Part shown: positions 23,743 through 40,452 of the stretch, piece after piece
Numbering within the stretch: position 1 is the stretch's first letter
How the letters are laid out: each line of letters opens with the position of its first letter
Assembly (NCBI RefSeq): GCF_004337985.1
Contig: NC_043742.1
Coordinates: 6,629,898-6,693,897 of the forward strand
Length of the DNA: 64,000 nt
Origin: Pyricularia pennisetigena
Lineage: Eukaryota > Ascomycota > Sordariomycetes > Magnaporthales > Pyriculariaceae
Direction of reading: 5' to 3'
Made by a program: the position numbers and the translations under genes
Notes under the pieces: generated by a model
Seen by the model: the letters and a program-made list of their open reading frames with translations, nothing else
What the model was told of the DNA's origin: nothing
The model's database searches: none

Positions 23743-24785
23743 ACGGCTTAGGGCGCGATGTGTCCCACTGCCCATGTCGCTACGCCCTGATTCCTTGGCT
23801 TGTTTTGGATAAGACTCGATCTGGACCGCAAACAAAGGAAGGGCTTGCGTACAATCTACTTCCATCTGATGTGTACAACCACAGCTTGCTTGAGTACAGG
23901 AGTATTATATATAAGCAATGGTTACGAGATGCGAAGCGGAGAAAGAAAAAACGAGGGCAAATTTCGGTTATTAATCTCAGGCCCCATGCTGCAGGGACCA
24001 CGATTACCTTTTGCGTGACTTGACATTGTATGCCTAGTCGCCAGGGTGCATGATAATGAAGGGGTACGGCTTTTGTTTTTCTTCTTGTAAATATGTTAAG
24101 CATAGCTAGTCACCTGTTTAATAAGTTAGGGTAGCAGTGTAGGTTCCGATAATTGGATCTCCATTTTTCACCAGTCTATATTCCACTGAGCGGTCAAGAA
24201 TTTTGTAGACTGATGTAGTTCAGGCCTTCAACAAAGTCGTATTGATCAAGTTTCTGGAAATCCAGACCAGATTATGGCGTTCCTTGACTCTGAAGCTAGA
24301 AAAAAAAAATAGGTAAACAAGGTTGAGGAGGATCTCTAATGGAATCCCAGTCATCTACAAGGTTAGAACAACCGGCCTTTGCTGGCGTCTAGGCGAAATC
24401 TCAACCTTTCCTGGGACTTAAATCCCGATTGCGTTTTATATAAACCAGACAAAAGCGCCGCCCATGCTATGACAAACAATTATGACAAGAGGCAATGAAA
24501 ATCTTCCAGGAAAAGGAAAGATTAAAGAAAAAGAAACAGAAAAAAAAAGTCTGGGAAAAATCGTCGCTCGTGAGTCGAGAAAATGAGGAATCGTTGCAGA
24601 TGCTTCGGTAGTGCCCCAAGAATAGTGCAAGTTGTTTAGAAACTCTCCCTAGTGTACTGCTTGGGCATTACAGATGGGTGGCTCGGAAGATAGTTTTGTT
24701 GAGAGGAAAAAAAAAAAAAAAGATGAAGGAGAGGCAAACCCATAAAGCTGAAGCGAAATGTACAGAAACGTTATATAACCTCCCA
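23743..24785. other. convergent intergenic spacer between LAG1 and the ABC transporter
   Basis: About 1 kb between two convergent stop codons, A/T-rich, with A runs near 24300, 24540 and 24706. It should contain two 3' UTRs. No gene is supported. Confidence 0.6.
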
Positions 24786-27700
24786 CTATAAATCGGGTGG
24801 GGGTGGTTGATTGGTTGTCTTATTATCATTAGGGGGCTTTGTGTGTGTATCATCATCCGACGTGGACGATTCTTCAGACAATGCATTCGTTGTCTGAAGG
24901 ACTGTCGATGAGCCGGCACTGGTGTTGCCGTAGCAGCCATCGCTGTCGTCTGTGTGATCCTGCTGCTTGCCACTGGCCTTGGCAAACTTGGCCTGCCTGG
25001 CTAGCTTTTCTGCTCGTCGAGCAGCGTCGCGGGCTTCCATAGCAGCCCTCTCCGCCTTGCTCTGTTTCTCCCACATGGAAGCGTACTTGCCATTCAACTT
25101 GAGGAGTTCCGAGTGGGTGCCTTTCTCGGCGATCATGCCTGCCCGGAGCACAATGATTTGATCGGCGTGGGTGATGGTAGAGAGACGGTGCCTGTGGAAT
25201 CAGTGGTTGATTAGCGGGGACAGCCTCTCCGAAGCAGCGCTACAATTGCAGCAAGCAGATGAATATTCTCAACTTACGCGATAATCAGCAACGTTCGGTC
25301 TTGACCCAGGTGGTTTCCATTGATCAACTGGGACTGGATCTGTTGCTCCGTCTCACTATCAAGAGCCGAAGTAGCCTCGTCAAGCATGATGATTCGTGGT
25401 TGCTTGAGTATCAACCGAGCAATCGCAACACGCTGTTTCTCACCACCGCTTAACCGAAGACCACGCTCGCCAACCTTGGTGTTATAGCCTTCGGGGAAGC
25501 TCATTATACGGTCGTGTATGCTTGCAGACTTGCAAGCCTCGTATACTTGTTCGTCGGTGGCATCCTGGTTGGCGTATCTCAGGTTGTACATAATAGACTC
25601 ATTGAAGAGAATGGTATCTTGCGGGACAACTCCAATTGCTCGCCGAACCGAGTCGATGGTGAGATCTTTCACGTCGTGGCCGTCGACCTCTATGCTGCCC
25701 TCGTGGCAGTTGTAATACCGGAACATGAGGCGGAATATGGTAGACTTGCCGCCACCAGATTCACCAACAAAAGCAGTGGTGGTGCCCGGCTTGCATTCAA
25801 AGGAAATGTCCTTCAAGGCCGGCCGCTTTCCATCGTACCAGAACTTGACCTTGTTCCAGCGGATGTGCCCTTTGCTGGGAGGAAGTGGGCGAACCCCCGG
25901 CCGGTCGACCACTGTCGGCGAGATTTTGAAAAGCTCCAGAAGCCGCTCGCCTGATATCATGGCCTGTTGCACGGTCCGGTAGAACGTGCCGAAGAAGTTC
26001 AGCGGCCCTTGCAGTTGGCCCAGGTACGTGATCAGCATTGCAAACTGACCAATCGTCTTGGCACCAATTACGACGTCGTAAGCCCCGATAATCAAGAGAA
26101 GCAGCATCCCCACCATGAAAACCAGGTTTTGGCAGATGTTCATGTTGTTAATGCCCCACGTGACATTGGCCTCGGCCGCCTGGTAGTTGCGGATGGCTTG
26201 GCGATACCGATTAAACTCAAAATCCTCGGCGTTGAAGTATTTGACCGTTTCATAGCTTACGATGGAGTCGTTCTTGACTGCCTCCTCTTCCCTGTCTGCG
26301 TTGACCATTTCTCGTCGCTGATCCGCCCGAGTGGCCGCCATGCGCACGGTAAGGAACAGGTATGCGAAGGTCATGACGGAGACGCACACAGCGTAGACAC
26401 TGTTGAAAGACCAGCCAAAGTAAAAAATGGCGATAAAGAGGTCGATAAGGGTGGGAAACACCTGGAATGTAACCTGTTCGAGAAACTGGTTGATGGACGC
26501 CCCCTTATTTAGCGCGGACAAGACCTCGCCAGTCCTTTTGGAGAGGTGGAAATCGAGAGAGAGCGAGTGGACATGTTCAAAAGCTGCCGAGGTCAGCGCG
26601 CGGTAGCAGTATTGGGACACAGGAATCCAAAGAATGGCTCTTATGGATCCCAACAGTCCCGACTGCCCCTGCAGCATTTTGGTCCCGATCAGCAGAGCAA
26701 GATCTCGCCAGGGCATGGTGCGGCCGTCCACAGTATTGAGCGTCTCTTGCAAGCTGTCCACAAGGCGGCCTGTCTGGATAGGCACTACAACGTTGACCAT
26801 GCGCTGAAAAATGAGAATGACGAAGCAGAGCAATACAACCAGTTGGAGGTTTCTCGAGTCTCGCGGCCACAGGTAAGGAAAGAAGAGCGAGTATCCTCTC
26901 GCATATTCCCACCACGTCTTGTGTGGCAGCTTGTTTGGACGATAGAAGGCTGCCTCAGCCTCGCGATTTGGCCCACCAGACTGTCCGTTGACAGGCCCCT
27001 GAGCGGCATTAGCCATGCCGTTCTGACTGCTGCGCCTGTTCTCGCGGTCGCGGCCATTGCCGTTCATGGTAACGTATCCATTTTGTGATGTTTGACGCTG
27101 GCCGAGGAGTGGAGTAGTCTCGTCGTTGCCATTATCACGATTCCTCCGCGATCCGCTCCTTCGACGGTTCTGAACCTGCGACTGGCTCTGAGGCTGGGTT
27201 TCTGCCTCCTGCTCACGCTTTTCTGCCACGGTGAAAGTTCGTCGTCCAGCAAGACTCAGATATAGAGCCAAGACGCCGATCAAGTTAGCAACGCGAAAAG
27301 CGCCAATGGTAAGGTCGGCAATATCGTTTCCAGCTGGCCCGGTAAGGTTCTCGTTCGACGTAGCCGTGTAGGATTCCGAAACTCGAGCAAAGAGCGCGCC
27401 GAGGACAACGCTCTCAGTTACAAGGCTGACGGACCAAACCAATAAGTGAACAAAGTTAGGGCTATCCTGCCAGTCGAACAGTGTCAGTAGCACATAGCCG
27501 TAAAGTGAACCGGTTCCGACGACATAGACCTGTTGAGCCGCTATGTTAGTTTGAATACAATAAGGGAGTCCTTGGTGTAGAGGGTTCTTTTTTTCGCCTC
27601 GCCATCTTTTTTTCACGTACAAAAGACTCCTCCCGGCACCACCATTGTTGCGGTGCTTTATCAGCAATGTAGGATGTTTTTGGCAACAGGCGGTCAGCGT

Positions 27701-28049
27701 TGGCCATGACCTGGACTGCCAAGTTTGCTGCATTTGCGAGAAACGAGAGGACTATCAAAGTAGTCGCACCCTGGAAAGTCCGTCGAGAGGCGCGGCCGAA
27801 AGAACCCTCTGTGATGTCTGTCACGGCAGGATTCCGGCGCATCTTGGTCACAGGCAGGGGGCGGCCGCCAGGGCCCTTGGCCTCCGTCTGCAAAGCATTC
27901 TCCTCTCTCTGGCTGGTAAAAACCCCATGAAGGGCTGTGGCCAATATAAAAGTAATGAGGAGGATGAGGGGTGAGAGAAGCTGGGACCAGGAGTATACGG
28001 CTTCGGTCAGCGGGCTGCGGTTGGACTGAATCAACGTGAGGTCGTCCAT
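24786..28049 (-). CDS. HMT1: half-size ABC exporter of the Hmt1 / ABCB6 / Atm1 group
   Basis: Three exons (28049-27621, 27529-25278, 25191-24786) encode 1028 residues. An extra N-terminal membrane domain (about 1-250, several helices) precedes a polar Gln/Arg/Asn-rich linker, then the six-helix core ([14 protein letters not shown] onward) and one nucleotide-binding domain: Walker [10 protein letters not shown] (732-740), signature LSGGEKQ (from 836), Walker B IIMLDE (856-861) and the switch His at 895, recovered by the last splice (LLIIA-HRLST). The N-terminal extra domain plus Atm1-like core is the Hmt1/ABCB6 layout. S. pombe Hmt1 is a vacuolar transporter of phytochelatin/glutathione conjugates needed for cadmium tolerance; the same role is inferred. 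The C-terminal 130 residues are Lys/Glu/Ala-rich then Ser/Thr/Pro/Asn-rich and longer than in yeast. No mitochondrial presequence is seen, which argues against Atm1. Confidence 0.93.
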
Positions 28050-31000
28050 AGCTATTTGCGCTGAAGATGGGACAAAATATGGTAAGCAATGAGTTATCAC
28101 ACTTGGCTGCTCGAGCCAGCCAGGGCCGTGGTTTGGTTTTACTCCCGAGGGATGAACATACAATCCAGAGAAAACACGCTGGGCTGAAAGCCGGGGTTTG
28201 TTATCACGTAGGTTCTAAATCCTCGGGATCATCTCTCCCTGGTACTGAGTGGCGACAAAGCCGCGCTTCTGCAAAGCGAGGCCGTGATCTTTTGGTCTGC
28301 TGGTGTGGGGTCGGGGGGGGGGGGGCCACGACAAGAGTTCTTCTCGGTGGCGTCTTGTGCCGGGTATCGATGAGGCGAAATTTGTTGCCGAACAGGGTCC
28401 TGCAGGATCAAAGGGGGCCCGGCAAGGTGGTCCAGCAAAGGACTCCAGGTAAGGCTCCAGAGAAGAGGCAGCTGATGTTGACAGGGAAGCCGGGCTGGCG
28501 CGGCGGAGCAGCTAAGTATATGCGATCGGTATGCAGATCTAAGTGGGCGTGGGGTGTATGTGTGCGTGCCGTTTCGGACAGTTCGTTCGAATTTTAGAAC
28601 CAGGAGTGCCGCACGTAGCCGGCGTGCACAGAAGACAAAAGATCTAACGGTTGGGAAACCAAACCGGGTCCGCAAGCAGGTGATCGATCTGACGGGGGCG
28701 ACTCAGGCTAGTACGGAGTACGGCCCTTGATGGTGGGTGGGCTTGGTAGCGCAGCCACGGAGGTACAGCCTCAACAGCGGTCCTGGGACACCAATTCAAA
28801 ATAAAAAAATAAAAAAAAATTGAAGCGAGCGAATGTTGACGGTCGTGGAGGCGGGCTGTCGAGAATGGCGTCGAGAGGATATTGATGGCGGTGGAGAACA
28901 AGCAGAGAAGGACTCGAGACTCGACAAAAACAATGGGTCGAGGGATCTGCCACCGGGAGGCCTCTACTTTGAACCGCAGATGGAGCGAGGAGAAAAGAGA
29001 GAGAGAGAGGAAGTAAAAAAAGAAAAAAAGAAAAAGGAAAAAAAGGAAGACCACAAGAGCAAAAGAAGAAAAATTCAAAATCCAAACGAAAATCAAGAGA
29101 CATAGAGAGAGTGAGAGAGAGAAAAAAAAATTAACAAAGATAAAATCAAATAATAAAAAATAATGGAATAGCCGACCGACACAACAGCAGCCTGCTTGTG
29201 TTGCTGCCGTCTGCAGTGCAGCACAGGTGGGTGTGTGCGAAACGAATTGGCGGGTGGAGGGTGTGTGCAGAAACAGTAGTGGGGCTTGCAGGTGACTTTC
29301 ACCGGCAGCCTAGTGGCAAACCGATTGATCGTTCTTGATTAGTCCCGAATAGTAGCGGACTGTTCCGGACTGTACACCGAGTCAAGTTTGTCCTTCCACA
29401 AACAAGCAAGAAAAAGGAGCGGGTATCCGTAGACACACAAATGAGCAACACAAATAATACGGGAAGACAGGATGGCTCTATTTCTGGGTTCGCAAGTCTA
29501 CATTGGTAACGGTTCCGCATCCAAGGGAGCACACGAGCAAACAAGGCAATTAGGGGTCTTCTTGCCGGGCAGGCCCTGGTTCCGTGAACCTGCCTCTCTG
29601 TCCCTCTCACACTCGGGTGTCCACCGCCAGACAGACAAGACTCGCGGCTGTCTGTCAAGTTAGGTAACATGCACACAGGGCCGAGGATTCTAATTTTTAG
29701 CGCCCTGTGATACGACCACGAGCGTGAAGCTAGCTTGGGGTCAGTGGAGGTCAGATCAGGTCTGGTCAGCCCAGACGTGCTTACGCAAGGCGATCAAAGG
29801 CAAAATCCGATGTCAGGATTTTTATTATTTACCTACAAAGTAGAGGGATGGTTTTTTTTTTTTTTTTTCTGTTCAAACGCCTTTCGAAAGACGTTCCGCT
29901 CCGAATTGCTTCTTTGCTCTGTGAATTGGTTTCTCCTCCTCTCGAGATCCTGGGATTCACTTGCTTCTTGTTTTTTCACAGCCTTCAATTTCTCGTCGCG
30001 TGGTGCTTACCATGCACTTACTTGCCTGGACCCAGAAGCCTGGCGGTTGAAGCCCAGGTACAGCCTCCCTGGGCCCACCTTGGGCTAAGGTCCGACTGGG
30101 GACCTCGTTCTCAAAAGTGGGCTTGGGGTGTGTGACTCTGTGTGGATTTCTGGGATGGCCGTCGAAGCAAGTTCCCAGTTGAGGTCTCCTTGCAGATGAC
30201 CTAGAGGCTAGACGCGGAGAGTCAGACACACAAGGACGTGTCATACGTAGTCACAGTCGGTGCTAAGTTAGGGCGAGGGTAGGTACTGCGTAGTTACGTA
30301 GTACTTTAGTAGTCGGGTAGGCAGGCAGGCGAGCAGTAGGTGTCGGCCATATTAGCACAAGCCAGACAGACAGTGGCCAAGAAAAAGCAAGCTGCCTTCC
30401 CCAAGATCTGAGAATGCCGTATGCACAGGCGCCCTGGCCTGTGTGAAAAGGAAAGACGTGGTACTGTAGGTAATTAGGGCGACCCCAAGCGCCCCAATGC
30501 GCCCGTTGCTCCGTTGAAGCCATCGACTAAAAAGAAAAAGACTGGAGACTGGAGACCGCCGTCTGGATCCGGCAGTGCCACCGCTCCACAAACCCTGAAG
30601 CGGCGGCCAATGTTAGCTGTTACTATATGCTTTGAGAGGCAGGTCAGACAGATGACAGGGATATACTATATACTGTACTGTACTGTCCCTCAAAACTCGT
30701 GGGTGCTTACGGTACATACTATGGTATCCAATAGTAATAGATACTATTTGCTTGTAGTCTACTTTTCTGTAGGAGTGGAGGAGGTCTTCTAGAGTCTCGA
30801 CTCTGCCCAGAATACCGGATTCGACCAAGATCAACAACGAGGCGCGGCTCGGTTCGCTGACAATGCGTCTAAAAAAGTAAAAATAAAAGAAACTTAGGAT
30901 AAAATCAACGAGAAAAAAACATTGGAATGGGGTTTTCCGAGCGATCAAAAAGTTGTCAATGTGCAGAAAGATGCTTTTTCTTCTAGTCCTGCTGCCATAA

Positions 31001-34000
31001 AGTTGGGTGAGAAAACTTGGCTTCGGACGAACCAATGGGGAACCAATAGTGAACCTATCAGAGCAAAGATGACGGTCGCCAAAATAAGGGATAAAAGGAA
31101 GGGAGGAAAGAAGCTTCGTTCCACGTGGAACGAGTGAGTTGCCAAAAGCAGCAATCAATCAACAGCAAAGAAAGGCCCGAAGCAACAAATGGGTAATCGA
31201 GATGGACACACCGGACGAAAAAAAAAAAAAAAAAAAAAAAGTGAACGGATACGTCGTTCGTCTCTGGGATGGTCGAATTGGATAAAGCCTCCCTCACCCA
31301 CCATGTCTGCCGGTAAATCGATACCTTGCATGATGGAAGGATGGGCCAACGTCAGGGTGCATTGAAGTAGGTGAGGAATGGATGGATGGTACTTTACGGC
31401 GTACATTTCGTGCCTGATTAGGTACCTGATTTTCGCAACCAATCCTTTGCTTGATGCCATTGGATCCCCTCCGACCTGAACGAGGTAATGACATCGAGCC
31501 TACTAATAACTGTATCGAACAGACATAATTTAGGGAGCCGCTTGAGGCCGTAAGATGCCTCGCTTCGCGTCACTATGGGTTGCCGATCGTACTGCATTGG
31601 GCTACCTACATTTGATTTACATGTAGGTAAGAAGCCAATCGACGCATAGGTCTTGTTATTTCGCAGGAGAATTGACATGGCTGGCATGGCTAAAATAAAC
31701 CCCAGCAACCACCAGCCATGTTACCAAAACTCTACTGTATAGCCCCAAACAAAACATCTCCGCACTTCTGACTACGAGTACGCCCTCCGGCAATCGATCG
31801 TCATAGTGTAACTTGAGGTGGACCCGAATCTCAACTCGAGGGAGTGTATTCGATGTGATTGATAATTTTATTACTAGGCCATTCTGCACCGAGTAAACCC
31901 GAGGGCGCATATAGAAAGTCTAGACCGCTCTGCTGACAGGGGTGAGGGCCAATCGGAAACAGGCAAAAAGAAGTGAGAGGTCCTTTTCCGAATTGTCTGT
32001 CACACGCTTCAGGCGGCTGTTCCGACTTACTGCTTTTCCCTATCGACACATCTATAAAGCAATTAGCGATTGGCCTATAGCCTTCGGATACTTGCACACT
32101 GATTCCAATGCTACACAGGATGGTTATAGTTTGTGCGACAGAAAAAGAAAAAAAAAAGAGAGAGGGAGAGGTACAATCAGACATCCATACGACAATCAGC
32201 AATAGCCATAGTGTGTACGCGAAGGGGACAGGTCCCGTTCGCCTTGGTAAACACGGCTCGCGAGCCTTGGCAATTAAAGCGGTCCTGTTCTACCCTTTGG
32301 GTTCTATCCTTCCTGGAAACTTCACCGGTCGGCCAGATTGGGCCACGGAGACACATAACGGTCCATTGCCGCATCAGATCTTGGTGATGTATGGAGTATT
32401 TGCAAGCCATGGTGGCAGGCATGAGATGCGAGGTATATTTGTCAAGAGAATGTTATCCGTACTTTGGCGGAACCGCGCACACTCATCTTACTTCACGTGA
32501 GTAATTCTTGCGTCACCGCACTTTTGCCTTGCTTCTGGTTGTTTCCAGATTCTTTCTGTCGAGAAGCAAACAAAGAGGACAATAAAACAAAAAAGTGTTG
32601 AGGTTCGACACATTTTGCAACCTGCTGCCAAGCAACACACCACGCACACTTTGCACACCTACCCTATAGAGTATGCAGAGTGGGGTATCCTCGTTGTCAC
32701 CCCCGGAACGGACCAGCCAAACGGCTGTAGCCCGCTCCTTCACCGCTTTTACCTGGAGCGCCAACATTGCAGCTCTCCATGCGCGGCGTGCAGGACGGGC
32801 TGCAGTGACCGTTGATATCAGTCTCTGGTCCGTTGACCCACTCCCAATCGTGGCCTGTATATGGATGGGCAAGACTCCGGATATAAACGGGGTGGTTGTT
32901 AAGTAAAGTCTATTGGCGCTCAAGTTGTATCAGGACTCTATACTTACTGTCTGCTTATGCTGGGTCCGGCGACAGGCTGTGTCACTAACCGAAGCCCCGA
33001 CCGCCTTTTCTGTCTACCTTATTTAATATATCTATGACGGATAAGATATTGACATGCGTCTCGTCAAGGTCATTGTCCGACAAGGATGCGTGCTGCGAGA
33101 ATTCCAGGAAGCCTACCGGGCTTCGTCAATGCTCCCACGTGAAGTGCACTGTGGCTGGTCATGGTACAACCCAAAGTGCACGGCGAGAATAATCACTTTC
33201 CGCCCATTGGTCTTTGATCGGTGGTATTTAGTGGGTGTCAAACTGATTAATGGGAACATCTGTAACTGCAGCTGGCCGGCATTGGCAAGCAATGAGACTC
33301 CAGTGATCAACGGTGCCGACTGGCATCACAGGATGCGCTCCATACGCAGTATGCTGTGTGTACCGGGGTCGAAAGTACTGCCAACTATGGACTAGGGCAG
33401 AATTAGTCCCGTACCAGGTAGACGGGACAAGCAATACTCTTACCAGGCGAGTTCGGGTACGACTAGTCTAGGGCTGCTTGCCCTTGTTCTTCTTCGAATC
33501 TAGCTTCTTCCGACATAGCGTCCGCTCACCGGTAGGACTATCAAGGTTTGACCCCGATAATCAGCGCTCATCCTGAGGGCAAGTCTGCGTAGACAACCGT
33601 CGGCAAGTATATCAAGCGCAAGTTGCGCGGGTGCTTCAATAGTGGTACAAACGCTTGCCGGGCCAGCTGTTCAAAAGAGTGCAACCTAGGTACTCTCATA
33701 GGACCGAATTTCAGCTCGTTTTGTTTTTGTTTTGTTCGTGCCGAAAGCACCGAACTGACTAGCATGGCTGGCTCGACATAGTTTTGTCGCTCATCCCATC
33801 GGCTGGTCCGAATGCTTTTTCCAGGTCCCTTGTGTCAGCCTCGTGTCTTGGCTTCAAAAACAAGGATGCGCGAGTCGGACTTGAAAGACAGATGGGGTGT
33901 ACCATGAGCCATCTTCGAGACGTGCTAGTTATACCTAGTCAGAGTCGTCTTTGCGGAGTAAATGTGCCTTTGAAAGCCCTCAGAACAAGGATTGCTACTG

Positions 34001-34998
34001 AGGATTGGTAATGTAAGGCCGTGGCAATATGTGTGTCATTGCAACTAGATGCGCCACCAAGATATATATTCTTGAAACTATGGTATTATAGAGCGCATTG
34101 GATTTCAACTGCTGAACGACCTGATATCTTGTATGTTTCGTTAGTAATCCCAACCGATCAAAGACGAAAGGCTGGCTAAGGCATGCTATGCTCGACCGGA
34201 ACGCGTCTGGTGGATAGGTAATTGCACGATTCGTCTGCCGTGTTCTTGTGTAGTGTTTTGGCTACTACCGTACAAGACTGGTTGCGGGGATTGGAGCAAT
34301 CAAGCTCAGCTACTTGCATGGGTAGTCTTTTTACTGTGCAAGTCGACTCGCCTCAATGAAATAAATATACATAAAAATGAGTCTACCTAGCGATTGTGGC
34401 AAACATATTACAACTATTGAGGTTTTGTCATCCCAGGCAGCAGGTAGACGCCATTTTTGCAAGCAAAGGGATTTGAGGGTTTCCGATGGAATCTTATCGA
34501 AGCTTCCCTTGTAGCTCGCCATCATTGCTGAGTGATGAGCACAGGTTCGCTTTTGAGGCCACCTTTGCGAGTCTAGTTGACTTGGTGGGGCAGCTTGCTA
34601 ATCCGCCACGAGTGGCCAAAATCTGTGGCTGAACGGCTTGCTCGGAACCACTTTGAGTGGTAAGGAAGCTCCGACCACGTACCAAGACCAGCCAGCCCAG
34701 GTGTCAATGGGGAGAGCTAGGTAATCGTCATCAATTAGAAGCCTAGTAGCTAGCCCTGGGCCTTTTCGACTTTGTACAAACTTTCAGCTTTCTTTCAAAC
34801 CCAACCTCCAACCATCTCAAAAAAACAGACATTTCACCACTGATCCTAATATCAACAACGACGACTCGCCTGCTGTTGAAATTTCGACGCTGGGCATTGC
34901 AACTTATTTCCCCAGCGCACGACACCCCGCTCTCGAGTACTCAGGGTATTCCGACATTTCCCAGTTCGTCTTGAGCACACTGCTCTTTTGTAGACAAG
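28050..34998. other. 7-kb region without a supported gene
   Basis: About 6.9 kb between the ABC transporter start and CDC48. Both strands are broken by stops every few dozen codons. The longest frames (about 100-180 codons) have rare-residue composition typical of chance. It contains a G run at 28312-28324, purine-rich tracts at 28980-29060, T and A runs (29852, 31218-31240), and many short CTAG-containing motifs. The edge near 28050 holds the ABC-transporter promoter and the edge near 34700-34998 the CDC48 promoter. I see no reverse transcriptase, transposase or terminal repeats. Confidence 0.6.
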
Positions 34999-37863
<2,865 letters not shown>

Positions 37864-38859
37864 GCCCTCTGATTTCATCTCCGGCACTACTCGAGCCTTT
37901 GTACACTACACCTTTGCTTCATTCGACTGGATTTTGACATGACTGAGCCCGGCGCGGCCAGGGAACAATGGCATTCACTGGGCTCGGCCGTTTTGGAATT
38001 GGTTGACTTGGGCAATGCTCATTTGCGGTCTCATACGCTGGTTTCGTGATTTCTAGAACAAGTGCGATGGAATAGGTAGATTGGCTGGATTCGCACTTGG
38101 CTGGAGGAGGCCACAGTATGGCCTCGGGCAGTGAATGAAATATTATAAAGACCGATTTCTATTGGAGTTCTCGACTGGCGAGGGTCTAGATGGATTAATT
38201 CGCTTGGAAAAGCCTCCGGGCTCCTCTTATCATACACGTGAATGACCAAAATCCTTGACCATCCTGCTGCGTGATGATAAGTGGTGATAGCTTAAACTCA
38301 CACCACCTACTTGATAACGGTAATCTCGTGTTGACACACTGAGAGTACAACCAGACTAATAGATCTCAGCGAAAGTCATATTATCCGCCGTGTTCAACAA
38401 ATGGGAAGTGTTGATTATGTGGTTACTTGAAACCCAACAGAGGTACACGTATGCAAAAAAATGGCCGTGGTTCACCATGACGCTGGCAATATGTCGTTTG
38501 TGTCATGTCGGATGCTATTTAATATGTAAAGGTGTCTTTCACTTGTGTTGCGTTGTCCAGGAGCCAAGAAAGTGGGCGACCCTTCTCCAAGACGCCTTGA
38601 CCGTCCTGGCACCATGTACTACATGCGAAGTGATGTATCGTCATCCTCCCATACACAACTTGTCGGCGTGTTGCCATCTCTTCTGTTTTCTGCACATGTC
38701 TAGCACCGAGCCATTACTTTTCTTTTTATTCTCATTTTTTTTTATATTTTTTTTTTCTTCTTCTGCTTTTGCCAACTCCGCAGGCAACCTCGATCGAGGC
38801 AACTAGCAAAGATGAAATACTCCCCAATCTGTCCGTTCTGGGGATTAGAATAGGAACAT
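37864..38859. other. convergent intergenic spacer
   Basis: About 1 kb between CDC48 and the small minus-strand gene, whose stop codons face each other. It contains T-rich runs (38719-38760). One ORF with hydrophobic character (38390-38806) has no clear family and I do not call it. Confidence 0.55.
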
Positions 38860-39437
38860 TCAGGTAGTACCATTCTCTTCCGAGAACTCCACTAAATCAA
38901 CCAGGCAGTCCATGGTCACCTTGAGCGCCTCGTCGACCACGGCCTGCGGCACAGCCAGGTTCAACGTCGACTCTGCGCCGGCGTCACCGTTTGCCTTTTT
39001 GCCGTTGGTCTCGCTCGCGCCGTTGGTGGCCGACGATGACGAGTTCGCCACCGCCGCTGCCGTGCTCTGCCTGACATCCTCCAGGACCTTGTCGAGGAGG
39101 GCGGGGAATGTGGTGATGTCGCCGGCGCGGAGAAGCGAGAGTGCGTGTTGCTGGATCTGGGTAGGCCAGTTGGCTGGGTGTGCGTTGAGGGAGTGGAGGA
39201 GAGCGTCTTGGATCCTGTTTTTGTGAGACATTGAATGGCAGGTTAGCAAAAGAGCTAGCAAGGGATAGCTGGGCTACAAGATCAAGCCAGAGGTGGGGGG
39301 TGGGTTGCTCACTTGACTGAGAGCTCGTCGTTTATTAAGAGGGTGTTAATCTGAGATCTAAGATCCGTGTCCATAGTTGCGGCGGTATAACTTGTCGCCG
39401 CAGGGGACACTTTTAGTGGCGTCGGTGGGTTTGACAT
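38860..39437 (-). CDS. small conserved-looking hypothetical protein
   Basis: Two exons (39437-39313 and 39214-38860) joined at a GTGAGC donor and an AAACAG acceptor give 159 residues. The join reads LINDELSVK-IQDALLHSLNA, which forms one continuous amphipathic helical region. The order is a Ser/Thr/Pro-rich N-terminus (1-25), helices (30-75, including WPTQIQQHALSLLRAGD), a helical segment TFPALLDKVLEDVR, a low-complexity Ser/Asn/Ala/Gly linker (about 95-125), and a final helix ending in an acidic tail. No signal peptide or transmembrane helix is seen. I do not recognise a named family; the clean splice and patterned helices make a real gene likely. An ATG 43 codons downstream of an earlier in-frame alternative was chosen because the upstream part is T-rich leader. 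Confidence 0.75.
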
Positions 39438-40452
39438 GGCGGGCGAGTTTCGAAGGTCTGATGCTCTCGAGGTCTTCGGGTAGGTGAGCTTCCTCTTGGT
39501 ATTTCCTGAAGCTTTGCGAAGGTACTGGCGGCGTATGCAGAAAAAAAGGGGGAAAAAGAGTTTCAAAGAGATTATAGAAGGAACAAAACAAATATCAAAA
39601 AAGCCTGCTTGTCCTGGTCGTCTCTTGTTATTTTTGCTAGGCGACAGAGCTTCTCTCGTTGGGTTGACGACCTTTCATGGCAACACCCAGCCTGCATGCA
39701 GCAAACGGCGGCGATCGCTTTTTGGGGGGGTCCTGCAAAGAAAAGCCCGACTGATTAGTAAAAGATAGATCGATCACAAGCAGCCACGTCCAGTCGCCAG
39801 AGTACCATGAGAAAACAAGTGCGTATAATTTTGAAACAAGAGTGCCAAAGATACCTACGCGATTTGCCTGTCAAACAATCGCCCCGAATATGACCAAATC
39901 CACAGGCGGCCAATGGAGCTCTCTTCCTGTATTCATCTAGGGCACGCACCTTGGGTAGTTTACGCGCCTTTCAGGATGGGATAAGCGCGACGAACTCCGA
40001 CGAGGCTGCACTCGGCTTAATGTAAATAGCCTGGGGGAAATTCGCAGTTCCACTTATTCAAGAACTCATTCTGGGCCCAAGCCAATAGGATCATGGCCTA
40101 AGCTTTGATGGCGGGATGCCAGGTGGGGGGCCACTGCGGGGATAAGAGCAAGGCTACATGTGCCGGATTAGCACAAGCACCACAGGTAAGATCTATCTAT
40201 CCATGAACGGGTAGCAGCACGGGCGCATCCTTGTCGTGATTCCATCGCGCATTCATCACCAACCCCACCATGGAAAAGTTGGCCCCTGGCTGAAGCAGGG
40301 CGTGCACAGGCAGGTACGAGAGTATTTGGCCGATTATAAAAAGAAAAAATGCCGGTTAGTTATGTTCTTCCTTTCTTTTTCTTTTCTGCTTTTTTAATAG
40401 TCACGTCAGGACAGTTGGTTGCTATCAACATCATATCAAATAGAACTGCACA
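39438..40452. promoter_or_regulatory. divergent intergenic region between the small hypothetical gene and KTI12
   Basis: About 1 kb between two divergent starts, so it should contain both promoters. It has a G run at 39723-39730. No supported gene; a candidate TATA box for KTI12 is listed separately. Confidence 0.5.
40335..40343 (+). promoter_or_regulatory. candidate TATA box for KTI12
   Basis: TATAAAAAG lies about 110-120 nt upstream of the first proposed KTI12 ATG (40453). It is well placed for a fungal promoter but has no further support. Confidence 0.3.

Noticed and set aside
33054..33395. ATG-initiated frame of 113 codons in the gene-free stretch
   Set aside because: Unusual Trp/Cys/His composition, no homologous pattern, antisense frames open over the same bases; probably chance.
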